Assembly (NCBI GenBank): GCA_020852175.1
Contig: JADZBH010000005.1
Location: 124,001 to 188,000 of the forward strand
Source: Bryobacterales bacterium
GTDB taxonomy: Bacteria > Acidobacteriota > Terriglobia > Bryobacterales > Bryobacteraceae
Direction of reading: 5' to 3'
Length of the DNA stretch: 64,000 nt
Position numbers and translations under genes: made by a program
Notes under the pieces: model-generated
Told to the model about the DNA's origin: nothing
Databases searched by the model: none
The model's input: the letters and a program-made list of their open reading frames with translations, nothing else
Part shown: positions 22,167-29,647 of the stretch, piece by piece
How the letters are laid out: every line of letters begins with the position of its first letter
How positions within the stretch are numbered: the first letter of the stretch is position 1

Positions 22167-22615
22167 ATCGGTGACGGTTGGCTTGGAGAATTCAACCACG
22201 CGGCTGCCCAACTTCTCGCGCTGGCCGAAACTACTCCAGCATCGCAGTACTCCTGGCGCCCGGCGCCTGGGGTCCGCTCAATGAGCGAAGCGTTCATGCA
22301 CATCGTGGAACCAACTACTCGATCATGGGCCAAGCCGGAGTTCCCCAACTGTTGCCCTTCCCCGCCCCCGAAGCGGGAGCCGAGAAAGGCATCACTAAAA
22401 AGGAAGAGATAGTACCTTGGCTCAGGGCCTCCTTCGACGCTGTCCGAAGAAGCTTCAGGATTGCGGACACTCAGAAAAACGCGGCTTTCCTTGGCAAGGA
22501 AACCCCGGTAGGAAACCTCTTCCTCCGGATCCTCGTGCCCACCCACGAACACATGGGGCAAGCCATCGCCTATGCCCGCATGAACGGGATTACGCCCCCC
22601 TGGGCGCACCAATAA
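22167..22615 (+). pseudogene. DinB-like protein gene broken by a frameshift
   Basis: Two frames together encode one DinB-superfamily protein. The first (from 22179) reads WLGEFNHAAAQLLALAETT, then YSWRPAPGVRSMSEAFMHIV. The second continues GTNYSIMGQAGV and ends HEHMGQAIAYARMNGITPPW, with the conserved late His. The junction is at about 22305-22308 (GTGG), where one missing G would restore the frame. No start codon precedes the first part in frame. Hydrophobic signal-like residues (GYLFLLTAV, 22139-22165) lie in the second frame. Either a pseudogene or assembly errors would explain this. Confidence 0.75.
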
Positions 22616-22643
22616 AAAAGACCCCGGACCGTGGTCCAGGGTC
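22614..22643 (-). terminator. Intrinsic terminator of the TonB-dependent receptor
   Basis: On the minus strand a hairpin (22620-22643, GACCC and GGACC arms with one bulge) is followed by TTTTTT at 22619-22614. It lies 25 bp beyond the receptor stop codon and overlaps the end of the DinB-like gene. Confidence 0.82.
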
Positions 22644-22667
22644 CTCTTCGCGAAGGTCTTCCGCCAG

Positions 22668-25600
22668 TCAGTACAGCAGCTTCAAGCCGAACTGAATGCG
22701 GCGCGGTTCGCCTGCCGAGTTGATCGTGCCGACGGCAGGGCTGGTGATGTTTGCATTCGGATTGCCGAAAGCCGGCGTGTTCGACGCATTGAAAGCTTCG
22801 GCGCGGAACTGCAGCCGGAAGCGTTCAGTGATGCTGAAGTACTTGGCCAGTGAGAAGTCCAGGTTCGTCACGCCGGGGCCGTACAGAATGTTGCGGCCCG
22901 AGTTGCCGTAGGTATACTGCGGCTGCACCTGGAACGCGCTGACGTCGAACCAGCGGTCAATCGAACGTTGGCCGCCAGAAAGCGACCCATCGCCGATGCG
23001 GTTCGGACGGTCGGCGCCACCGGCATTCGTGATGCCGCCGGAGGTGGTTACCGTGTAAGGCTCGCCGGTGGTTTTCGAGAAGACACCGCCCACCTGCCAG
23101 CCGCCAAGGATGGCATCCACAACGCGGTTGGCGTTGGTCATGTGCGCCTTGCCACGGCCGAACGGCAGCTCATAGGTGCTGCTGAAGATGAACGCGTGAC
23201 GGATGTCAGTCAGCGAGCTACCGCGATTCTGATTGCGGTTCCACACATAGGTGGCGCCGGTACCCTCGCCATTGCCAGTCTCATCCAGGTTGTCCACCGC
23301 GTGGGACCAGGTGTAGGAGCCCAGGAAGGTCAGCCCTTTGCTGAAGCGCTTCTCAAGCTTGGTGATCAGGCCGTTGTAGCTCATGCCGCCATAGGGCACC
23401 ATGACGTTCACGCTGTTATAGAACGGCCAGAGCCGCAGGTTGTTCACAGGCGTCGAGGACGGCTGTATGTTGTAGGGGACGTTGTAATTCAATCCACCCA
23501 ACATCTTGCGCGTTCCGTTGCCGTTGTAGCCCACGGTGAGCAGGGTATCGAAGGGCAGTTCGCGCTGAACGTCGAAGAAGTACTGCATCGAGTACTGCGT
23601 TGGAAGGTAGCGGCTCGGCGCCTCGATACCAACCGAGTTCGGTCCCGGCACCTGGGTCGCAGGCAGCGTCACGGCCGGGAAGCCATCTTTCAGAACGAGG
23701 CGGGAGTTGATGCGATCCAGCGTGGCGAAGGACACCTCCACGAAGGTAGGCGCCTGGTTTTGTGCGCGCGCCCACTGGGTTTGCAGGGCGTCGGCTCGTG
23801 CGTAAATAATGCCGGCGCCGGCGCGGAACACGGTTTTGGACGTCACCTTGTAAGCCAGGCCCAGACGCGGTGCGAAATTGTTCTTGTCGTTCTGGCAGCC
23901 GCACTCGCCGGGTTGTAAGAAGGTCTGCTTCAGGCGGGCGTTGGGTCCAAGATTGTTGAAATCCAGCTCGAAGTAGGAAATGCCGCCATCCGGAGCGCTC
24001 GGAGCGAAGAAGATGTCGTAGCGGAGGCCGAGATTCAAGGTCAGGTTCGGCGTGACCTTCCAGTCATCCTGGATAAAGCCGGCGAACGTGGTGGCGGCAA
24101 GATACTCGCCGTTCTCGTTGCCAACGGTGCCGTTGGCCGCCAGGCCCAGCATGAACTCAGCCATGCCATCCGCGGTCGCGCCGCGATTGGCCGGGTTGGC
24201 CGTGAATTCGCGGTTGAATGCGAACTGGCCGCGCGAAAAGCGTGAAGAGTTGCGGAACAGGTCCTCGCGCCGCACCTCGCCGCCGAAGCGGATGTTGTGT
24301 TTGCCCCAGCTCTTGAACATGGTGTCGTTGAACTGGTAGGTGCGCTGGTTGTTCACATTGGGCCAGAAGGTGCGCGAACCGATCTCCGTGTAGCCTGCCG
24401 GCGAGAAACGCGAAAGACCGTGGTCGTTGGAGGTGGCCAGGTTCACTTTCGGAATGCCCTTGATGCCATATTCGTCGAACAGCGCGGTGGTGTAAGGGAT
24501 GTCGAACTTGGTGTTGATGTCCGTGATGCCCACGCGGAACTCGTTGGTCAGCGTCGCGCCGAAGGTGTAGGTGTGCGTCAACGCGATGGAATTACTGTCG
24601 ATCACGGTGGTGGTGGCCAGAGCGCCATCGGCGGGCATGGGTAGCGGACCGGGCTCGTACCGGTCCCGATCGCGGCGGCTGTAGCGGCCGGACACGCGGC
24701 TGCGGTCGCTGATGTTGTGATCGCCCTTCAGGTCGTAGGTGTTCACATCGTTGGATTCCGACCCGACATAGAAATGGTTGTTGGCGATCTTCGATTCGTC
24801 GGTAGCCCTCGGATATAGAGCCAGCAGCTTGGGGAACAGCGGATCCCAGCGGTTCTTGGGGACGATATTGCCTGCAAACGGCTGGCGGGTGAAGCTGGTG
24901 GGCGTACCCACAGCGGTTGCCGGATCGAAGATCGGGCGTATACGGCTAAAATTGCCGTCGCGAACCTCCGCCACCGGCACGGTTGCCGTGAAACTGCGGC
25001 CTAACCGGGTGCGTGTACCTTCGAATGAGCCGAAAAAGAAGGTCTTGTCTTTCCGGATTGGGCCGCCGATGGTGCCGCCGAACTGGTTTTGCTTGTAATC
25101 CGGCTTCGGCGTGCCGCTCCGGTTGGCGAAGAAGTTCGTGCCGTCCAGTTTCGAGTTCCTTAGGAACTCAAACAGGGTGCCATGTACGCCGTTGGTACCG
25201 GACTTGATGTTCACAAACACTTGGCCGCCCATACGGTTGCCGTACTCCGCGGAAAGATTGTTGGTCACCACGCGAAACTCGCCGACGGCATCGACGCTCG
25301 GTTTGATCGCCTGCGCTTCGAAACCGATGGGGCCTCCTGAGTAGGTCATGGAGTTATCCACGCCGTCGATGTTCACCTGTACCTGGTAGCCGTGCTGGCC
25401 GCCAGCCGAAAACACCCCCTCGCTTTCGGGACGGGACCCGCGCGCAGCCGTGGTCCCGGCGCTCAACCGCGCCAATTCCAGGTAGTTGCGCCCGTTCAAC
25501 GGCAGCTCGACAATCCTTTTGTTGTCGACCACCTGGCCGACGGTCGCGGTTTCCGAATCGAGCAACGCAGCAGCCGCACTGACACTGATGCTCTCGGTCA

Positions 25601-25928
25601 CCGAACCGGGTTTGAGCACGAAGTCGACGCGGGCCGTCTGGTTTACGTCGAGCTTGATTTCCGGAACCTCACCTGTGGAAAAACCCGCCATGGAGGCCGC
25701 TATCTTGTACCGGCCAACCGGAAGGGTCGGCACCGTGTACAAACCGGTTTCATTGGTTTTTGCTTCACGCCGGAGACCGGTATCGAGGTTGGTGAGAACC
25801 ACCTCGGAACCGATAATCGCACCTTGCGATTGATCCTGGACAATTCCCTGGATCGAACCGGTCTGAGCGACCAAGGCCATCGATCCCAGGGCTAGCAGTG
25901 TGACAATCCGAGCCTTGATAGACATCAT
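22668..25928 (-). CDS. TonB-dependent receptor with N-terminal carboxypeptidase-regulatory domain (Oar-like)
   Basis: This outer-membrane protein of 1086 residues has a signal peptide (KARIVTLLALGSMALVAQ), a CarboxypepD_reg beta-sandwich (about residues 22-105, GSIQGIVQDQSQGAIIGSEV), a plug domain with ELPLNGRNYLELARLSAGT and VNIDGVDNSMTYSGG, and a long beta-barrel ending in QFGLKLLY with a terminal aromatic. Such Oar-like receptors are abundant in Acidobacteriota, and the cargo is unknown. Several ATGs are close together (25937, 25928, 25925). I chose 25928 because an extended -10 box puts the transcript start there. The frame open to 26276 overlaps tRNA-Gly and is not coding. Confidence 0.92.
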   Translation of the reverse strand: MMSIKARIVTLLALGSMALVAQTGSIQGIVQDQSQGAIIGSEVVLTNLDTGLRREAKTNETGLYTVPTLPVGRYKIAASMAGFSTGEVPEIKLDVNQTARVDFVLKPGSVTESISVSAAAALLDSETATVGQVVDNKRIVELPLNGRNYLELARLSAGTTAARGSRPESEGVFSAGGQHGYQVQVNIDGVDNSMTYSGGPIGFEAQAIKPSVDAVGEFRVVTNNLSAEYGNRMGGQVFVNIKSGTNGVHGTLFEFLRNSKLDGTNFFANRSGTPKPDYKQNQFGGTIGGPIRKDKTFFFGSFEGTRTRLGRSFTATVPVAEVRDGNFSRIRPIFDPATAVGTPTSFTRQPFAGNIVPKNRWDPLFPKLLALYPRATDESKIANNHFYVGSESNDVNTYDLKGDHNISDRSRVSGRYSRRDRDRYEPGPLPMPADGALATTTVIDSNSIALTHTYTFGATLTNEFRVGITDINTKFDIPYTTALFDEYGIKGIPKVNLATSNDHGLSRFSPAGYTEIGSRTFWPNVNNQRTYQFNDTMFKSWGKHNIRFGGEVRREDLFRNSSRFSRGQFAFNREFTANPANRGATADGMAEFMLGLAANGTVGNENGEYLAATTFAGFIQDDWKVTPNLTLNLGLRYDIFFAPSAPDGGISYFELDFNNLGPNARLKQTFLQPGECGCQNDKNNFAPRLGLAYKVTSKTVFRAGAGIIYARADALQTQWARAQNQAPTFVEVSFATLDRINSRLVLKDGFPAVTLPATQVPGPNSVGIEAPSRYLPTQYSMQYFFDVQRELPFDTLLTVGYNGNGTRKMLGGLNYNVPYNIQPSSTPVNNLRLWPFYNSVNVMVPYGGMSYNGLITKLEKRFSKGLTFLGSYTWSHAVDNLDETGNGEGTGATYVWNRNQNRGSSLTDIRHAFIFSSTYELPFGRGKAHMTNANRVVDAILGGWQVGGVFSKTTGEPYTVTTSGGITNAGGADRPNRIGDGSLSGGQRSIDRWFDVSAFQVQPQYTYGNSGRNILYGPGVTNLDFSLAKYFSITERFRLQFRAEAFNASNTPAFGNPNANITSPAVGTINSAGEPRRIQFGLKLLY

Positions 25929-25935
25929 GCGCCGC

Positions 25936-25944
25936 ATTATATCA
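25936..25944 (-). promoter_or_regulatory. Extended -10 promoter of the TonB-dependent receptor
   Basis: The minus strand reads TGATATAAT, a perfect extended -10 (TGnTATAAT). Initiation about 7 bp downstream would fall at the ATGATG start region, implying a leaderless or nearly leaderless mRNA. The -35 region (TTTTCC at 17 bp) is weak, as is common with extended -10 boxes. Confidence 0.5.
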
Positions 25945-26042
25945 GCTACATCTTGACAGGAAAATAGAAAAATCAAGCGTTTACCTTTGGTTGTAGGGGA
26001 GCGAGGGACCGGCGGCCCCTGGGGATTTTCAGGGACCCCAAT

Positions 26043-26071
26043 TTGACAACTGTGCCCCCTTCTGCCAAGAT
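26043..26071 (+). promoter_or_regulatory. Possible promoter for tRNA-Gly
   Basis: A perfect TTGACA -35 hexamer at 26043-26048 is followed after 17 bp by CAAGAT, a poor -10. It lies about 120 bp upstream of tRNA-Gly. Confidence 0.3.
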
Positions 26072-26114
26072 AGTGTCTGCGCCTCACACTCACCCCGTGC
26101 GAGGTGCACGCTCC

Positions 26115-26144
26115 CAAAATCCGGCGGTTCCCCAACCGCCGGAT
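26115..26144 (-). terminator. Intrinsic terminator for dut (minus strand)
   Basis: An 11-bp perfect stem (ATCCGGCGGTT and its complement, loop of four, 26119-26144) is followed on the minus strand by TTTT (26118-26115). The only minus-strand gene upstream is dut, so its transcript would run antisense through tRNA-Gly before stopping. Confidence 0.6.
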
Positions 26145-26189
26145 CCGCCTTCTCCCGCGCAGGACCAAGCGCTGGTAGAGGTGGGCCGA

Positions 26190-26265
<76 letters not shown>

Positions 26266-26272
26266 TTGTTTT

Positions 26273-26707
26273 TCACTCCTTCCCGGTGGATCCAAAGCCC
26301 CCTTCTCCGCGCCGCGTTTCTCCCACGTTCCCTTCATCCCACAGCACCGCTTCATAGCGGGCCACCACCATTTGCGCGATCCGTTCGCCTCGCTTCACCG
26401 TATAGGCTTCCCGGCCTAAATTCAGGACAATCACCTTTACTTCGCCGCGATAGCCCGGGTCGATCGTCCCCGGAGAGTTCGGCAGAATCAACGCGTGTTT
26501 CAAGGCAAGCCCGCTCCGCATACGAACCTGGGCTTCATGTCCCGGCGGGATCTCCACCCGCAAGCCCGTAGGTACCAGTCCAGGCACGCCGGGTTCTAAG
26601 CGCACATCTTCCACTGAGTAAAGGTCCATTCCAGCATCCTCGCCCGGACCATGGGCATATCGCGGCAGTTGTGCGTCGGGATGGACGCGCTCAATCCGAA
26701 TTCTCAT
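26273..26707 (-). CDS. dut: Deoxyuridine 5'-triphosphate nucleotidohydrolase (dUTPase)
   Basis: This 144-residue trimeric dUTPase makes dUMP, the thymidylate precursor, and keeps uracil out of DNA. All five family motifs are present: EDAGMDLYS, RMRSGLALKH, NSPGTIDPGYRGEVKV, RGERIAQMVV and the C-terminal RRGEGGFGSTG. The ATG is 35 bp from the TTG start of thyX on the other strand, a head-to-head pair of consecutive enzymes of dTMP synthesis. Confidence 0.95.
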   Translation of the reverse strand: MRIRIERVHPDAQLPRYAHGPGEDAGMDLYSVEDVRLEPGVPGLVPTGLRVEIPPGHEAQVRMRSGLALKHALILPNSPGTIDPGYRGEVKVIVLNLGREAYTVKRGERIAQMVVARYEAVLWDEGNVGETRRGEGGFGSTGKE

Positions 26708-26742
26708 CCACTCTCCCTAGGAGGAATCGTTACACTATCAGT

Positions 26743-28170
26743 TTGGCCGAAAAACGTGTCATAACGGTCGCCGGTATTCCTCCGGAGGCTTGCGCATACG
26801 CTTTGGCGCGGTACTCCCGTTCACCGGACTCCATTGCCGCGTCCCTGGACTGGGTGCGCGCTCACGACTCGTCTAAATTCCTGGACAGCTTCTATTTTCA
26901 GTATGGCCACGCCTCCATCGCCGACCTCGGCCACCTGGTGTTCTGCTTTGAAGGCATTTCGGAGCTGGCGGCCACCGAGATCGAGGATGAGCAGCTTTGG
27001 GACGGCCAGGCCCGTTCCTCACGGTATCAGGACTTCTCCCGTTCCGGCTTCCTGACGCCCGCCGAATTCAACTCCAGGCAGGCCGACATCTATCAACATG
27101 CCGGGCTCGATCTGCTGGCCGCTTATGAGAAGGTCCACGCTCAGATTTTCGAATACTTCACGGAGAAACTACCCCGCCCCGAGGCGATGAAACAGGATGC
27201 CTACCAGCGCAACCTGACCGCACGCGCCTTCGACGTGTCCCGGTATCTTCTCTTCTTCGGCGTGCCGACCGGTGTCGGCCAGGTGGTGAGCATCCGCACG
27301 TTGGAACGCCAGATCGGGCGGCTGAAGGGTAGCGAGTACGCCGAACTGCGCGAACTGGCCGCGGAGATGCTGCAAGCATGCGCCGGGAAACCGGATTGCG
27401 CCTGGGATGCCGCCTCGGCCAACACTCCGCTGGCGCCCACACTGGCCAAATATTGCGAAGCCGACCCGCACAGGTTGCGGGCCACGGCCGATCTGAAGCT
27501 TTGGGCGAAACAGAACCTGCCCCATGCGGCCGGAGCGCGCATTGACGATGTCGACCTGCTGAAACCGGCGAACACCGCCGCCGATATCGTGGCCACGCTG
27601 CTCTACCCGGTCACAGACAGGCCCTTCCGGGAGCTATATGAGCTGGCCTGCAAATGGAATGACGCCCGGCGTGCCGAGGTGATCGACCTGGCCATGCAAT
27701 CGCGCCTGCGCAAGGACGACCTGCTCCGCGAATTCCGCGGCAACCTCTACGCGTACGACATCGTGATGGACATCGGCGCCTACCGCGATCTTCACCGCCA
27801 CCGCCGTTGCCAGCAGTTCCGCCAGGCCTACTCCGGCAAACTCGGCTACGAAACACCGGACGCCATTGGACAGGCGGGCGCCGCCGACACCTACCACGAC
27901 GCCATGCGATCCGCTTTCGCCGCCATCGGCCAGTTGCCCGAGCCCGGCTCGCACTACCTGATGCCCTTTGGGGCGCGCGCGCGTTTCCTCTTTAAGATGG
28001 ACTTTGCCGAGGCCGAGTACATCTCCCGCCTGCGTTCCGGCGTGAAGGGACACTTCTCCTACCGCAGCGTCGCCTGGCGCATGAAGGAACGGATGGTGGC
28101 GCTCGAACCGGAACTGGGACGATTGATCGAAGCGACCCCGCCCTGGGTCGAGGACCCACTTACGAGATAG
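26743..28170 (+). CDS. thyX: FAD-dependent thymidylate synthase, duplicated-domain ThyX
   Basis: The 475-residue protein contains two ThyX-like halves, about twice the usual 220-260 residues. The first half has FYFQYGHASIADLGHLVFCFEGISELA but lacks an RHR motif, showing ARSSRYQDF where it would lie. The second has YRDLHRHRRCQQFRQAYS, where the RHR of the ThyX motif is kept but the canonical RHRx7S spacing is not. The TTG start at 26743 is chosen by homology. An AGGAGG at 26719-26724 is 18 bp away, so an upstream start at 26671 (GTG, overlapping dut) remains possible. It faces dut head to head. Confidence 0.85.
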   Translation: MAEKRVITVAGIPPEACAYALARYSRSPDSIAASLDWVRAHDSSKFLDSFYFQYGHASIADLGHLVFCFEGISELAATEIEDEQLWDGQARSSRYQDFSRSGFLTPAEFNSRQADIYQHAGLDLLAAYEKVHAQIFEYFTEKLPRPEAMKQDAYQRNLTARAFDVSRYLLFFGVPTGVGQVVSIRTLERQIGRLKGSEYAELRELAAEMLQACAGKPDCAWDAASANTPLAPTLAKYCEADPHRLRATADLKLWAKQNLPHAAGARIDDVDLLKPANTAADIVATLLYPVTDRPFRELYELACKWNDARRAEVIDLAMQSRLRKDDLLREFRGNLYAYDIVMDIGAYRDLHRHRRCQQFRQAYSGKLGYETPDAIGQAGAADTYHDAMRSAFAAIGQLPEPGSHYLMPFGARARFLFKMDFAEAEYISRLRSGVKGHFSYRSVAWRMKERMVALEPELGRLIEATPPWVEDPLTR

Positions 28171-28173
28171 GCC

Positions 28174-28470
28174 ATGAATCCACAACCCACCAAGGTGAAT
28201 CTATCGCAGACGCCCGACTACCGCGAATCCTACGCGAACTCCGTGCAGGTGCGCGTGAACCTCTGGGATTTCTTCCTCATGTTCGGCACCATCCAACAAA
28301 GCGTGCCGGAAGAGGTGAACATCACGAATTTCCAGGGAATCTACTTGAGTCCTCAACAGGCCAAAGCGCTTGCCAACCTGTTGCAGCAGAACCTGCAGCA
28401 GTACGAGGCCGCGTTCGGAACGATTCAACTGGAACCACAAAAAACGGGAACCGGCAGCCCCATTCACTAG
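28174..28470 (+). CDS. DUF3467-family protein
   Basis: This 98-residue protein fits the DUF3467 family by its pattern VNLSQTPDYRESYANSVQVRVNLWDFFLMFGTI, and LSPQQAKALANLLQQNLQQYE near the end. The family function is unknown. It has no signal peptide. It begins 3 bp after the thyX stop, so the two are probably co-transcribed. Confidence 0.85.
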   Translation: MNPQPTKVNLSQTPDYRESYANSVQVRVNLWDFFLMFGTIQQSVPEEVNITNFQGIYLSPQQAKALANLLQQNLQQYEAAFGTIQLEPQKTGTGSPIH

Positions 28471-28512
28471 GCCGCCGGCTCCCGTGATTGGAACCGTGCT
28501 ACTTGGCGCGGC

Positions 28513-28941
28513 TCAGTTCCCGGCCGCCACTGCTCCCTGTTGCAGCTCGACGGCCAGTTGAACGTGTTTGGACGCCATCTCGAAGGCCTCGCGCGAAGCG
28601 CGGCGCGTCTGCACGGCGAGCTTACGCTCCTCGGCGCTCTTCTGGGGAACCATCGAAGGCCACTTATGCGCCAGGGCCGGTTTCGGCTGCTCGCTGAACT
28701 GCCTGGCCCTGCTCTCGTGCTCCAGGGCCTTGGCTTCCATCGCCTCGCCACGCAACCGGAACAGCTTCGCCACCCTGGCGTGATCCGCGGCAGTGGTGGC
28801 TTCCCGTGCCATGCGGTGCAACTTGACGGATTCGCTCACCGGTTCCGCCGCTACGGCCTGGGCCGCTCCGGCGGTGGTCATCAGGAAGGCGGCTGCCGCG
28901 GCAAACGCCGTCAAGGCCATCGTCTTCAGTGAGGTTTTCAT
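28513..28941 (-). CDS. Secreted helical protein of unknown function
   Basis: This 142-residue protein has a clear signal peptide (MKTSLKTMALTAFAAAAAF... cleaved after AQAVA). The mature part is a charged, Ala-rich helical domain (HRMAREATTAADHARVAKLFRLRGEAMEAKALEHE), repeated in character towards the C-terminus. I recognise no family beyond general similarity to helical periplasmic proteins. Starts at 28950 and 28965 are alternatives; 28941 suits the signal peptide with an AGGAG 11 bp upstream. It lies 61 bp beyond the response-regulator stop on the same strand. Confidence 0.75.
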   Translation of the reverse strand: MKTSLKTMALTAFAAAAAFLMTTAGAAQAVAAEPVSESVKLHRMAREATTAADHARVAKLFRLRGEAMEAKALEHESRARQFSEQPKPALAHKWPSMVPQKSAEERKLAVQTRRASREAFEMASKHVQLAVELQQGAVAAGN

Positions 28942-29002
28942 CGCGGTCATAGCTCCTGTATCCATGAAACCGCGAAAGCCTCTTCCTTCACGATCCGAAA
29001 AA

Positions 29003-29647
29003 TTACGGACCGCCCGTCACGCCCATCCTGATCGCATACTGAACCAGTTCAGCGCTGGTCTTCAGGCCAAGATCGTCCATCATGCGGTATTTGTGCGTTT
29101 CCACCGTGCGCGCCGATATACCCAGCAAGCCGCCAATCTCCTTGGCCGACTTTCCTTCGGCCAGCAGTTGCAGCACCTCACGCTGACGTCCCGTCAACTC
29201 GATGGTTCCCTTGACATGACGCCGCGTGCCGTCGAGCAACTCCATGACCGCGGGGTTGCGCACCTGCGGCGAAAGATAGGCGCCGCCGCGCAGCGCCGTC
29301 TGAACCGCCTCCACCAGTTCATCCGAGGCGGCATGCTTCAGCACATAGCCGGAAGCGCCCGCCTCCAGCGCACGTGTAGCGTAGACGACGTCCGGATGCA
29401 TGGTGAGCATCACGACCTTGGCCGTGCTGCCCGCCTCCCGCAGCTTGCGCGTGGCCTCGATGCCATTCAGCAGGGGCATGGACACATCGGCCACCACCAC
29501 GTCCGGGGACAGCCGCAGCACAAGCTCCACAAGCTCCTGGCCGTTGGAGGCTTCTCCGATCAACTCGAACTCGTCGCGCAGCAGGCCGCGCAGACCCTCC
29601 AGCACGATCTTGTGATCGTCGGCGAGAATGACACGCGGCTTCTTCAT
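29003..29647 (-). CDS. Two-component response regulator, NarL/LuxR family
   Basis: The 214-residue regulator has a receiver domain (RVILADDHKIVLEGLRGLL, phosphoacceptor Asp in VVVADVSMPLLNG, and KHA in place of the usual Lys-Pro region) and a LuxR-type helix-turn-helix (LTGRQREVLQLLAEGKSAKEIGGLLGIS, RTVETHKYRMMDDLGL). Its ATG overlaps the stop of the histidine kinase gene by 4 bp, so they form a pair. Targets are unknown. The secreted helical protein just downstream and the divergent exporter operon are candidates. Confidence 0.92.
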   Translation of the reverse strand: MKKPRVILADDHKIVLEGLRGLLRDEFELIGEASNGQELVELVLRLSPDVVVADVSMPLLNGIEATRKLREAGSTAKVVMLTMHPDVVYATRALEAGASGYVLKHAASDELVEAVQTALRGGAYLSPQVRNPAVMELLDGTRRHVKGTIELTGRQREVLQLLAEGKSAKEIGGLLGISARTVETHKYRMMDDLGLKTSAELVQYAIRMGVTGGP

